A stretch of DNA of 27,307 nt from Pseudobutyrivibrio sp. UBA1225 (GCA_002309345.1 DBWZ01000031.1:28158-55464); one strand, 5' to 3'; positions 15,035-22,796 are shown, counted from the stretch's first letter. Program-made: numbers and translations. Notes: a model not told the origin generated them from the letters alone.

Positions 15035-17491
15035 TTAAACCAGACACTCAACAGACAATCCTATTGTCACCGGCTCAAGGCCGTCACAAGAAATAGTGAC
15101 AGAGCCATCTCCATCTTCGCCAATAGATTTAATATACACTCCTGTGCAACCACCCATAGTAGAAACTGTCTTTGGTCCAATTATTTCGAAGGGCCCCTCA
15201 ACCTCAAAATGAACTGGAGCACTATAGTAATAAAGCTGATTATTGTTTTGATCTACAATCTTAACCCTTATATTTGTAACATCGTATGTGTGGAATTCTG
15301 TTAGCAAGGTCTGACTAGGCTTTGCCTCGATGTGTGCAGACACTGCAGATGATTTGATAACCGTCTTTTCAACTCGGCCATCCTTTATAGCCTCGAATTT
15401 GTACTCTCTGGCTTCACCACCCCAGTCGCCAACAAACTTATTGTATATTTCCATTGCTTCGGATGACTTCATCCTGTACAAGAACATGAGCTTTACCACC
15501 GTCCCTAACAACTTTCGCTTCATCTTAAATCCATTTAAAGAAAACTCATTTAAAGCGGTTTTTATCAGCTTCGCCTGCCCCTTTTTATATCTACCATCCT
15601 TTTCAACTGCATCCCCAACAAAATCATCGATTAAGATTGGTCCATGCTTAAGGTTTTCATATGTGGTATTCTCTGGAAAATATTCTTTTATAAGCATGTC
15701 ATTCTTATACATCTTTACTGAATCGGCATTAGTAATAATGTATGACTTACCTATCACACAGGCTGGATGTTCTCCGATCTCAAAACTTGACGTAACCTCA
15801 AGCACTGGTTCATTTTCCATAAATGAACTATATACTGAGGCTGCAACCTTTGGATTTCTATACATGTCCATCACGCCGTGATAACAGATTCTATCACCAG
15901 AGCCGAAGTCCTTGTGGGTATTGTAATCAAACATACACCAACCAAATGAACCTGCAATATCTGTCTCTCCAGCTATTGCATTTAAAACATTAGCATGCCT
16001 AAGCGCATGCTCCTGTCTATGCTCCTCATCATCAAACATCTTGGTCGGATACATATGTCCATTGTATTCCGTAACCATGTATGGCTTTTCAGGGGCTGAA
16101 GTAATGTCACTTTTTTTACTGCAGCCTTTGTTATCCCCTGAATGAACGAAATCATTGTAGGTATAAACATCTTCAAGTAAATTGCTCTTTGGGATGTATC
16201 TAACGCCACCAGTTGGTCGGGTCGGATCATATTTATGCGCCACCTCATTTGTACGTTTATAAAACTCATCATTATCTACTGATTCGTTTATACGAACTCC
16301 CCAGAGGATAATTGATGGATGATTTCGATATTGTAAAACCATATCCTTGGTGTTGTTGACCGCAATATCCTGCCAGCCTTCATCACCAATATGCTGCCAG
16401 CCTGGTATCTCCGTAAAAACCAAAAGGCCGAGCTTGTCACACTCGTCAATAAAGAAATGTGACTGAGGATAATGAGAAGTGCGCACAGCATTAACTCCAA
16501 GCTCCTCTTTTAAAATCTTGGCATCCAGTCGCTGCATAGATTCTGGCATAGCATAACCTACATATGGATATGATTGATGTCTATTTAGTCCTCGAATCTT
16601 TACCTTGCGACCGTTCAAATAATATCCATTTCCTGTAAATTCTGAGCTCCTAAAGCCAATATTGGCAACATGCTCATCCGCAATCTCATCGTCGATTAAA
16701 AGCTGTGTTTTAACCGAATAAACCTTTGGACTTTCGATATCCCATAGCTTCACCTGACTAGGCGCAGATGTAATGCTAAGGAAATATCCATCCTCACGCT
16801 CCTCTAATCCACCTACGGGCTGTGAGATAATCAGCTTGTCATCAATGTACTGCTTGATAAAAACATGCTCATCAAAAGCTAAAGCAAAAATCTCTTTTGT
16901 AAAATAGAACTCTGTCTTAAGAATTCCCTGCACATTCATCATTCGAATCTGCTTAGGACTTCTCTTTCTAGTAGATATTCTCTCTAGTAAAGAAGGCATA
17001 AGGAACACTTCTTTAAAATGTGCCTTTTCCTTAACTTCAAAATATACATCTCGATAAATACCCCCAAAAGTCATGTAATCAATTACATAACCAAAAGGTG
17101 GCTGGTTGAGGGTCTCGTTTGAATCCACTCTTACAGTGATGAGATTCTCCTGCCCTAATTTTAACGCAGATGAAATGTCGGCCGTAAAAGCCGTATATCC
17201 ACAATCATGATGCTTTACATGCGTGCCGTTAACATAGACATCACAGCTATGTCCCACACCCTCAAAGGTAAGATATATATCCTTGCCTTCCCATTGAACA
17301 GGTGCAAAAATATTCTTTTGATAAGCGCTCACCATTTGGTAAATCGATTCATCAAAATATGAAAGTGGTGTTTCTTTTACAGTATGAGGAATGTTAATCA
17401 GCGTACTCTTCTCCATTGGCTGATCAATCATGTCCTCGGTAAATTCTTCGTTAAATCTCCATTTTCTATCTAGGTATATTTTTTGAGTCAT
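15035..17491 (-). CDS. GH2 family glycoside hydrolase (beta-galactosidase-like)
   Basis: This 818-aa enzyme belongs to glycoside hydrolase family 2, which includes beta-galactosidases, beta-glucuronidases and beta-mannosidases. Domains in order are the sugar-binding jelly roll (about 1-155, with VGHSCDVYVNG and FGGIYRDVYFEV), an Ig-like domain (about 160-280), the catalytic barrel (about 285-560) and C-terminal beta domains. GH2 hallmarks are KIRGLNRHQSYPYVG, AVRTSHYPQSHFFIDECDKLGLLVFTEIPGW, the acid/base E403 in ILWGVRINES and the nucleophile E475 in YMVTEYNG. There is no signal peptide, so it is intracellular. It starts directly after the regulator's stop codon, with GGGAG inside the regulator's end. 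The sugar-locus context favours a beta-galactosidase, but the exact substrate is open. Confidence 0.93.
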   Translation of the reverse strand: MTQKIYLDRKWRFNEEFTEDMIDQPMEKSTLINIPHTVKETPLSYFDESIYQMVSAYQKNIFAPVQWEGKDIYLTFEGVGHSCDVYVNGTHVKHHDCGYTAFTADISSALKLGQENLITVRVDSNETLNQPPFGYVIDYMTFGGIYRDVYFEVKEKAHFKEVFLMPSLLERISTRKRSPKQIRMMNVQGILKTEFYFTKEIFALAFDEHVFIKQYIDDKLIISQPVGGLEEREDGYFLSITSAPSQVKLWDIESPKVYSVKTQLLIDDEIADEHVANIGFRSSEFTGNGYYLNGRKVKIRGLNRHQSYPYVGYAMPESMQRLDAKILKEELGVNAVRTSHYPQSHFFIDECDKLGLLVFTEIPGWQHIGDEGWQDIAVNNTKDMVLQYRNHPSIILWGVRINESVDNDEFYKRTNEVAHKYDPTRPTGGVRYIPKSNLLEDVYTYNDFVHSGDNKGCSKKSDITSAPEKPYMVTEYNGHMYPTKMFDDEEHRQEHALRHANVLNAIAGETDIAGSFGWCMFDYNTHKDFGSGDRICYHGVMDMYRNPKVAASVYSSFMENEPVLEVTSSFEIGEHPACVIGKSYIITNADSVKMYKNDMLIKEYFPENTTYENLKHGPILIDDFVGDAVEKDGRYKKGQAKLIKTALNEFSLNGFKMKRKLLGTVVKLMFLYRMKSSEAMEIYNKFVGDWGGEAREYKFEAIKDGRVEKTVIKSSAVSAHIEAKPSQTLLTEFHTYDVTNIRVKIVDQNNNQLYYYSAPVHFEVEGPFEIIGPKTVSTMGGCTGVYIKSIGEDGDGSVTISCDGLEPVTIGLSVECLV

Positions 17492-18049
17492 CTATTCTCC
17501 CTTTATTATTCCGTCAACCATTATGTCTACAATATCATTAAGGGCCTTTGGGTAATCCTTACCCGCTGTTTCTAGATAGCCCCCCAGCAAAAGCCTCTCA
17601 AGAATGGCTTCATACATTATCTTAAATAATTCCACATCAAATTTTCTGAAGTCGCCATTATTTATACCGTTGTTCAAAAGCTCAAAGGTCTTATCCCAAC
17701 CGGTGGCAAGTCTATACTGAAGCTTTGCATAAACCTTTGGATACTTTTCTGCCAACTGATTCATTCCCGAATAATCGACTCCACAATGTGACTCAGGAAG
17801 AACAGCCAAAATCTTTCTTATCTTTTCAACCGTAGTAAGCGAATCATCATAATAAATCTCATCCTCAGCCGCTTTAATTAAGTCAAATGCATAATCCATC
17901 AAATCACACATCAACTCATTCTTGTCCCTAAAAACAGTATAGATTGTTTTCTTGCTCATCTTCATAGATGTAGCAATGTCATCCATTGTGAATTTAGCAC
18001 CTTTTTCCCTGAAAACCTCAAGGGCCCCCTCTAAAATACGTTCTTTCAT
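17492..18049 (-). CDS. TetR-family transcriptional regulator of the sugar locus
   Basis: This 185-aa regulator has the TetR DNA-binding domain at its N-terminus (about 1-50: ILEGALEVFREKGAKFTMDDIATSMKMSKKTIYTVFRDKNEL, with the recognition helix MSKKTIYTVF). A helical ligand-binding domain with no recognised family signature follows. The ATG at 18049 with AGGAG 8 nt upstream is preferred over an upstream GTG at 18058, which lies on top of that RBS. It is the first gene of the locus and directly abuts GH2. A palindrome and a good promoter lie just upstream, suggesting autorepression together with the enzymes. Confidence 0.9.
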   Translation of the reverse strand: MKERILEGALEVFREKGAKFTMDDIATSMKMSKKTIYTVFRDKNELMCDLMDYAFDLIKAAEDEIYYDDSLTTVEKIRKILAVLPESHCGVDYSGMNQLAEKYPKVYAKLQYRLATGWDKTFELLNNGINNGDFRKFDVELFKIMYEAILERLLLGGYLETAGKDYPKALNDIVDIMVDGIIKGE

Positions 18050-18071
18050 CTGAAACACTCCTAAAAACTAA

Positions 18072-18089
18072 AAACTGTACTAGCAGTTT
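18072..18089. promoter_or_regulatory. Putative TetR operator palindrome
   Basis: The inverted repeat AAACTG - 6 nt - CAGTTT lies between the predicted transcription start and the regulator's ribosome binding site. A repressor bound here would block its own promoter and the sugar genes behind it. Confidence 0.45.
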
Positions 18090-18093
18090 CCTT

Positions 18094-18129
18094 TTACTTA
18101 ATTTTATCACCCCACGAAAACTAACTCAA
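18094..18129 (-). promoter_or_regulatory. Putative sigma-A promoter of the tetR-GH2-GPH-GH36 locus
   Basis: On the minus strand, TTGAGT (18124-18129) and an extended -10 TGATAAAAT (core 18101-18106) are spaced by exactly 17 nt. The expected start is near 18094, just upstream of the palindrome at 18072-18089. Confidence 0.6.
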
Positions 18130-18176
18130 CCAAAATCCGTTTGAGCATTTTTCACAATATCTTAACCTGATTTTTG

Positions 18177-18212
18177 TTGACAATGCCAAATAAAGATGTT
18201 ATCATAGCCTCG
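18177..18212 (+). promoter_or_regulatory. Strong sigma-A promoter of the 41-aa gene
   Basis: Perfect -35 TTGACA (18177-18182), a 17-nt spacer and -10 TATCAT (18200-18205) place the start near 18212. This is one of the best consensus matches in the window. Confidence 0.75.
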
Positions 18213-18239
18213 ATAAAAAAATGTAAGGAGGAAATAAGA

Positions 18240-18365
18240 ATGAACGAAGAAGTTTCATTACAGATGTACAGTGTATATTCAGACTACGAAAAATATTGCA
18301 GAAAGATGAAGTTAGAAGGCAAAGAACCAGTATCATTCTTCAGATACGCATTTGGTCAATTCTAG
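18240..18365 (+). CDS. Small protein, 41 aa, unknown function
   Basis: This is the only plus-strand gene. A near-consensus promoter is followed by AAGGAGG 8 nt before the ATG at 18240; the longer frame from 18174 would begin before the promoter. The protein begins MNEEVSLQMYSVYSDYEKYC and ends VSFFRYAFGQF, and is rich in Tyr, Lys and Glu with one Cys. There is no membrane segment or signal peptide. The terminator-like hairpin with seven Ts at 18400-18427 is 35 nt beyond the stop. The gene sits at the edge of the giant palindrome, whose left arm begins within 2 nt of the stop codon. The family is not recognised. Strong expression signals make it likely to be real and abundant. Confidence 0.75.
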   Translation: MNEEVSLQMYSVYSDYEKYCRKMKLEGKEPVSFFRYAFGQF

Positions 18366-18399
18366 TAATCGCTAAATTAAATTTACGCAGATTCACGGA

Positions 18400-18427
18400 G
18401 GGCAGCCCACAGGCTAGCTCTTTTTTT
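18400..18427 (+). terminator. Terminator of the 41-aa gene (left arm of palindrome)
   Basis: GCAGCC-CACA-GGCT(A)GC with one bulged base is followed within a few bases by seven Ts. It is the mirror image of the nfnB terminator. Confidence 0.65.
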
Positions 18428-18483
18428 GCGCCCTTTTTTCTACCTATAATCATCTCCATCCCCAGCTTTAGTTCTCTACATGG

Positions 18484-18512
18484 CCCCGCCCCTTAGGTCC
18501 CGGCCCCAGCCC
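18484..18512 (-). other. G-quadruplex-like motif, left arm
   Basis: The minus strand carries five runs of 3-4 Gs (complements of C-runs at 18484-18487, 18489-18492, 18499-18501, 18504-18507 and 18510-18512) with loops of 1-6 nt. This meets the usual G3+N1-7 pattern, which is striking in an AT-rich spacer. Confidence 0.55.
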
Positions 18513-18729
18513 GGCATGTGTTTCTCCAGCAAAGAATTTGTATTTTCTAATTCTCGTGTGTCGCTTACTTATTTGCAGGTGTCTTTTCAAAGTTTTACAA
18601 GTTTCGGATGAATGTGTGGCTTTGGCGGACAATTTGTAAAAAAATATGTTATCAACTAGCTTAGGAATAATTGCTTTTCGTTGGAAAGAGTTTAGTGGAA
18701 TTTAAAGTGTTTTTTGATTTGTATAGTCA

Positions 18730-18789
18730 TCAGCCGCTAGGATGGCGGCTGAAAATGCACGCTGAGACAGGATGTCGAATGTGCATTGG
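18730..18789. other. Apex of the palindrome: two hairpins on a closing stem
   Basis: The closing stem GTATAGTCA / TGACTATAC (18721-18729 and 18790-18798) encloses two side hairpins. One is TCAGCCGC / GCGGCTGA (18730-18737 and 18745-18752). The other is AATGCAC / GTGCATT (18754-18760 and 18781-18787), with GACA-GGA-TGTC inside its loop. This forms a three-way junction, as in structured RNAs. Confidence 0.65.
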
Positions 18790-19012
18790 TGACTATACAA
18801 ACAAAAAACACTTTATTAAATTCCACTTAACGAATGTATTCGAAAAGCAATTATCCTAAGACTAGTTGATAACATATAATTGATAATTGTTTTCTGTCCG
18901 CCAAGCTTCACACATTCAATTCAACTTGTAAAAGCTGTGAAAAGACACCCGCATAAGCTCCACATTCGAGAATAAGAAAATGCAAAATTCTTCTTAAGTC
19001 GAAACACATGCC

Positions 19013-19041
19013 GGGCTGGGGCCGGGACCTAAGGGGCGGGG
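19013..19041 (+). other. G-quadruplex-like motif, right arm
   Basis: GGG-CT-GGGG-CC-GGG-ACCTAA-GGGG-C-GGGG is the exact mirror of the left-arm motif, so the G-rich strands are opposite in the two arms. Confidence 0.55.
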
Positions 19042-19094
19042 CCTGTAGGGAATTTTCATGGGGATGGAGAAGCACTATTTTTGAAAAAGGGCGC

Positions 19095-19121
19095 AAAAAA
19101 TGAGCAGCCTGTGGGCTGCCC
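19095..19121 (-). terminator. Terminator of nfnAB (right arm of palindrome)
   Basis: On the minus strand, GGCAGCC-CACA-GGCTGCT forms a 7-bp stem and is followed by CATTTTTT. It lies 25 nt past the nfnB stop codon. Confidence 0.8.
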
Positions 19122-19145
19122 ATTATGTTATGCGTAAATTTAGTT

Positions 19146-20531
19146 TTAGCGATTCTTGAAGTATTCGTCGATTGCGGCTGCGGCAGTCTTACCAGCGCCC
19201 ATAGCGAGGATAACTGTTGCTGCGCCTGTTACGGCATCGCCACCAGCGTATACTGCTTCTTTTGTTGTTGCGCCCTGCTCTGTAGCAATGAGGCAACCCT
19301 TCTTGTTGGTATCAAGTCCAATTGTTGTGCTTGAGATAAGTGGGTTTGGTGAAGTACCAAGTGACATGATAACGGTGTCACAGTCAATTTCGTACTCGCT
19401 GCCAGGAATCTCAACTGGTCTACGACGTCCTGAAGCATCTGGCTCACCAAGTTCCATCTTGATAACCTTGCAGCCCTTAACATTACCCTCTTCATCAACG
19501 AGGATTTCTGTAGGGTTCTGAAGAAGGTCAAAGATAACGCCCTCTTCCTTAGCGTGATGAACTTCCTCTGCTCTTGCTGGAAGCTCCTGCTCGCTACGAC
19601 GATATACAACGTGAACCTCTGCACCAAGTCTAAGAGCTGTACGTGCAGCATCCATTGCAACGTTACCGCCGCCGACAACAACTACCTTCTTGCCGCGAGC
19701 GATTGGTGTATCATAACCTTCCTTGAAAGCTTTCATAAGGTTGTTACGTGTAAGGTATTCGTTTGCAGAGAATACGCCATTAGCCTGCTCACCTGGAATG
19801 TGCATGAACATAGGGAGACCAGCACCAGAACCGATAAATACTGCCTCGAATCCTTCCTTTTCCATAAGCTCATCGATAGTGATTGAACGTCCAATAATAA
19901 CGTTCTTCTCGAACTTAACGCCAAGAGCCTTAACGTTCTCTACCTCAGCTTTAACAACCTTTTCCTTTGGAAGTCTGAACTCAGGAATACCGTATACTAA
20001 AACACCACCCATTTCATGAAGTGCTTCGAATACTGTAACATCATAACCAAGCTTTGCTAAGTCACCAGCTGCTGTAAGACCAGAAGGACCTGAACCGATA
20101 ACTGCAACCTTGTGTCCATTAGGAGTAGATGTGTTCTTTGGCTTGATTCCGTTTTCTCTAGCCCAATCTGCTACGAAACGCTCAAGCTTACCGATTGCAA
20201 CAGCCTCTCCTTTAATACCACGGATACACTTGCCTTCGCACTGCGATTCCTGTGGGCAAACACGTCCGCAAACTGCTGGAAGTGCTGAAGACTCAGAAAT
20301 GATTTCATAAGCCTTTTCAAAATTACGATTCTTAACCTGCTCAATAAATGCTGGGATGTTGATTGAAACTGGACATCCTGCAACGCACATTGGCTTTTTA
20401 CAGTTAAGGCAACGTCCTGCCTCTTCTACTGCTTCTTCTTCTGTATATCCAAGACATACCTCTTCAAAGTTTGTAGCACGAACCTTTGGGTCCTGCTCTG
20501 AAATAGGTACTCTAACAAATCCATCTGCCAT
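19146..20531 (-). CDS. nfnB: NfnB, large subunit of NADH-dependent reduced ferredoxin:NADP+ oxidoreductase
   Basis: This 461-aa flavoprotein resembles the glutamate synthase small subunit (GltD) and is often annotated so. Its pairing with an NfnA-type gene and the absence of a large glutamate synthase subunit point to NfnB of the electron-bifurcating transhydrogenase. Two [4Fe-4S] motifs are at the N-terminus: C41, C44, C49, C53 (CLNCKKPMCVAGCP) and C88, C92, C98, C102 (CGRVCPQESQCEGKC). The FAD site is VAVIGSGPSGLTAAGDLAKLGYDVTVFE (about 142-169) and the second dinucleotide site is VVVVGGGNVAMDAARTALRLGAEVHVVYRR. The C-terminus YAGGDAVTGAATVILAMGAGKTAAAAI is typical. The start overlaps the nfnA stop by 1 nt. 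The last codons lie in the giant palindrome. Confidence 0.92.
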   Translation of the reverse strand: MADGFVRVPISEQDPKVRATNFEEVCLGYTEEEAVEEAGRCLNCKKPMCVAGCPVSINIPAFIEQVKNRNFEKAYEIISESSALPAVCGRVCPQESQCEGKCIRGIKGEAVAIGKLERFVADWARENGIKPKNTSTPNGHKVAVIGSGPSGLTAAGDLAKLGYDVTVFEALHEMGGVLVYGIPEFRLPKEKVVKAEVENVKALGVKFEKNVIIGRSITIDELMEKEGFEAVFIGSGAGLPMFMHIPGEQANGVFSANEYLTRNNLMKAFKEGYDTPIARGKKVVVVGGGNVAMDAARTALRLGAEVHVVYRRSEQELPARAEEVHHAKEEGVIFDLLQNPTEILVDEEGNVKGCKVIKMELGEPDASGRRRPVEIPGSEYEIDCDTVIMSLGTSPNPLISSTTIGLDTNKKGCLIATEQGATTKEAVYAGGDAVTGAATVILAMGAGKTAAAAIDEYFKNR

Positions 20532-21421
20532 TATTTGTCACCTCCACAATTTCCGCAGCCGCCGTGATGTGTATCACCTTCCTGCTGCTTTAATAATGCT
20601 CTGCCTTCTTCTGTCTTGTACTGCTTTGAACGAGCCATTGCCTGATCAAAATCAACAAGGTGACCATCAAACTCTGGACCATCAACACAAGCGAACTTAA
20701 CTTCGTCGCCAACCATAAGACGGCAAGCACCACACATACCTGTACCATCAACCATGATAGGGTTCATAGATACAACTGTAGGAATACCAAGCTCCTTTGT
20801 AAGGAGGCATACAAATTTCATCATAATCATAGGACCGATTGCTACGCAGTGGTCATACTTCTTGCCAGAATCTACAAGAGCCTGAAGCTGCTGGCAACCA
20901 TTACCGTGGAATCCATAGCTTCCATCATCTGTTGCAAGATAAAGCTCAGTAGCAACTTCTCTCATCTCATCCTCATAGAAAAGGATATCCTTTGAACGCG
21001 CACCGATGATAACTGTTGTATCAACACCGTGCTCCTTAAGCCATTTAACCTGAGGATATACAGGGGCTGTACCAACACCACCAGCGATGAATACGATACT
21101 CTTCTTTTTAGTCTCTTCGAGATTTGTCTCTTCACATAACTCTGAAGGCTGTCCAAGTGGACCTACGAAATCCGCAAAGCCATCACCTACTTCAAGGTTT
21201 GCCATGCGCTCTGTAGATGCGCCAACTATCTGGAACACAATTGTAATTGTTCCCTCCGCTCTGTCATAGTCACAAATAGTAAGAGGTATTCTCTCACCTT
21301 CCTCATCTATCTTTGCGATGATAAACTGTCCTGGTAAACAGTTATCAGCGACACGATGTGCCTTAACAACCATAAGGAAAATCTTGTCGGAAAGCTTTTC
21401 CTTCTTTACGATTTCGTACAT
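20531..21421 (-). CDS. nfnA: NfnA, small subunit of NADH-dependent reduced ferredoxin:NADP+ oxidoreductase
   Basis: This 296-aa protein is a ferredoxin-NADP reductase-type FAD/NAD-binding subunit, often labelled sulfide or dihydroorotate dehydrogenase-like. The start at 21421 has GAAGGAG upstream; a frame from 21451 would add ten residues encoded across the RBS. FAD-binding RIPLTICDYD and NAD-binding FIAGGVGTAPVYPQVKWL are present. The [2Fe-2S] site has C230, C233 and C245, with Asp225 where PyrK proteins have a fourth Cys (DGTGMCGACR), matching the Asp ligand described for NfnA. With NfnB it couples NADH, NADPH and ferredoxin pools, as expected in a fermentative anaerobe. A cysteine- and glycine-rich tail (HHGGCGNCGGDK) ends the protein. 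Confidence 0.9.
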   Translation of the reverse strand: MYEIVKKEKLSDKIFLMVVKAHRVADNCLPGQFIIAKIDEEGERIPLTICDYDRAEGTITIVFQIVGASTERMANLEVGDGFADFVGPLGQPSELCEETNLEETKKKSIVFIAGGVGTAPVYPQVKWLKEHGVDTTVIIGARSKDILFYEDEMREVATELYLATDDGSYGFHGNGCQQLQALVDSGKKYDHCVAIGPMIMMKFVCLLTKELGIPTVVSMNPIMVDGTGMCGACRLMVGDEVKFACVDGPEFDGHLVDFDQAMARSKQYKTEEGRALLKQQEGDTHHGGCGNCGGDK

Positions 21422-21452
21422 AAATTTAGACTCCTTCCATATAATAAACATA

Positions 21453-21488
21453 CCTTCGTATTATATATGTTCACTGTAGCATTGTAAA
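21453..21488 (-). promoter_or_regulatory. Promoter of nfnAB
   Basis: On the minus strand, TTTACA (21483-21488) and perfect TATAAT (21460-21465) are spaced by 17 nt, about 30 nt before the nfnA ATG. Confidence 0.75.
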
Positions 21489-21555
21489 GTGTGAAAGTGG
21501 ACAAAAAATTACAAATGCTATATGTTTTGCTATTTACTTTTATCCTAAGCTTTAA

Positions 21556-22692
21556 CTACTCTGCTTTCCCTTCGTATATTTGAGTGTACTCTAATTTCTT
21601 GAATGTCTCGTTGTCAATCTCTTTTTCAGATACCCCAACAGCTTTTAACCTCTCCTTTTTCATCTTATTAAACTCATCCATGGATATGGATTCGCAATCA
21701 AAACATTTGTCTATAGATTCTTTAAGATTAGGAATGTCAGGCTTCTCATAAGTTTCTTTATCAGAGTTATAGAAAGCATAGGTTCGATACTTTTTGTTAT
21801 CATAACTTAATGTTTGTATTGTAAAAACATATTTTTCATCTATAACTTCTAATTCTGGCATAGCTTCACCTAACCCATCTTTACGCGCCACTTCAATATC
21901 ATAAATCGGCTTTATCTTGCCAGTACTATCCATTAGATCATAAGCATCATAGAACATACACTCATCAAATCCTGGAACTCCAGAATTGTAGATTACTCCA
22001 TACTCGTTAAAATAAACATCCCAACGCTCACCATGGGAAAAACATGCATAAACCACCTGCAATTGACTACTAATATCTTTTATCACCAGTTTAAAATCAT
22101 GAAAAGGAAGTTTAGTGCAGTCAACACTTAAGACCAACTCGCGATTTCCATCCTTTCCGCAGTCTATAAATGCATAGCTTACTGACTCAACTTTGTCATC
22201 GCGCTCATAGTCCTCATCAGATAAGGCAAAAGCATTATTGATTGACTTTACCAATTGCTCAAGTGTGACATCCTGTTTAAGTAAAAGCTCACTCAATTCG
22301 CCAACATTAACTGAGTATGCCGTTTTATTTGCATTTTTCCGATAATATGAAAAGCTTATCGTGCCCTTTCCTGCCAAAAATTCATCATATTTATCGCCTG
22401 ACTCATTCTCGACATATTTGAATTCTCCAATGGGTTCTTCTTCATTGTCTGATTCATCACCTGCGTCTTCAGGGACTTCATCGTTGGATTCTTTAGCGTC
22501 TGCATCTTGAGAAGATTTGTCATCCTTACTCTCATCTACTTTATCAGCGGGTGAATTTTGAGCCGCTTGCGCTGTATTTTCAGAATTTGCTTTGCCCTGC
22601 TTACACGTGTGAAAAATAATAGCCACAAGCACCACTAAGACAAGTGCTACTACGCCTACTATTGCTATTTGTTTTTTGTTAAATTTTTTCAT
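21556..22692 (-). CDS. Membrane-anchored extracellular protein, unknown function
   Basis: This 378-aa protein has a basic start (MKKFNKKQ), one N-terminal membrane segment (about 9-30) and then an acidic Asp/Glu/Ser linker (about 40-85) typical of exposed Gram-positive surface proteins. A globular domain of about 290 residues follows. It holds FAFIDCGKDGNREL-like text (SYAFIDCGKDGNRELVLSVD), seen in many Clostridia proteins that read out a D-x-D-x-D/N turn, possibly calcium-binding. The start at 22692 is chosen for AAGGA 7-8 nt upstream. The Cys after the membrane segment (FHTCKQ) is not a good lipobox, so lipidation is doubtful. It follows a terminator and is separate from the GTPase genes. 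No family is assigned. Confidence 0.75.
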   Translation of the reverse strand: MKKFNKKQIAIVGVVALVLVVLVAIIFHTCKQGKANSENTAQAAQNSPADKVDESKDDKSSQDADAKESNDEVPEDAGDESDNEEEPIGEFKYVENESGDKYDEFLAGKGTISFSYYRKNANKTAYSVNVGELSELLLKQDVTLEQLVKSINNAFALSDEDYERDDKVESVSYAFIDCGKDGNRELVLSVDCTKLPFHDFKLVIKDISSQLQVVYACFSHGERWDVYFNEYGVIYNSGVPGFDECMFYDAYDLMDSTGKIKPIYDIEVARKDGLGEAMPELEVIDEKYVFTIQTLSYDNKKYRTYAFYNSDKETYEKPDIPNLKESIDKCFDCESISMDEFNKMKKERLKAVGVSEKEIDNETFKKLEYTQIYEGKAE

Positions 22693-22756
22693 AAACCTAT
22701 CCTTCCATGATGAAAACAATTGTACTCAAATATATTATTAAGATAAACAACAGCTG

Positions 22757-22796
22757 AAAATAATAATGCCTCTCTCGTCTACAAACGAAAGAGGCA
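22757..22796 (-). terminator. Terminator downstream of the COG0523 pair
   Basis: On the minus strand, GCCTCTTTCGT / ACGAGAGAGGC forms an 11-bp stem with one mismatch and a 6-nt loop, followed by ATTATTATTTT. The 128 nt between it and the stop at 22925 hold no gene I can support. Confidence 0.8.

Larger units (their letters stand above)
18367..19154. repeat. Giant imperfect palindrome filling the 41-aa gene / nfnB gap
   Basis: Left arm 18367-18729 and right arm 18790-19154 are near reverse complements around a 60-nt apex. Fifteen identical blocks of 9-42 nt, all in mirrored order with coordinate sums of 37518-37527, cover about 214 of some 363 positions, and more matches lie between them. Key pairs are 18400-18415/19106-19121, 18422-18438/19084-19100, 18482-18523/19002-19043 (42 nt, GC-rich), 18644-18659/18862-18877, 18667-18680/18841-18854 and 18718-18729/18790-18801. 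No protein-coding frame of good quality is inside. Mismatches and small bulges are spread along the arms. It could be a long-hairpin RNA or a foldback DNA element. It matches no family I can name. Confidence 0.9.

Noticed and set aside
18296..19123. Open frames of 60-71 codons in the palindrome (18296-18496 plus, 18671-18859 plus, 18908-19123 minus)
   Set aside because: They lack ribosome binding sites, cross terminators or stems, and have composition unlike the neighbouring proteins.
19146..20531. Glutamate synthase small subunit (GltD)
   Set aside because: No large subunit gene is next to it and it overlaps an NfnA-type gene, so NfnB is the better call.
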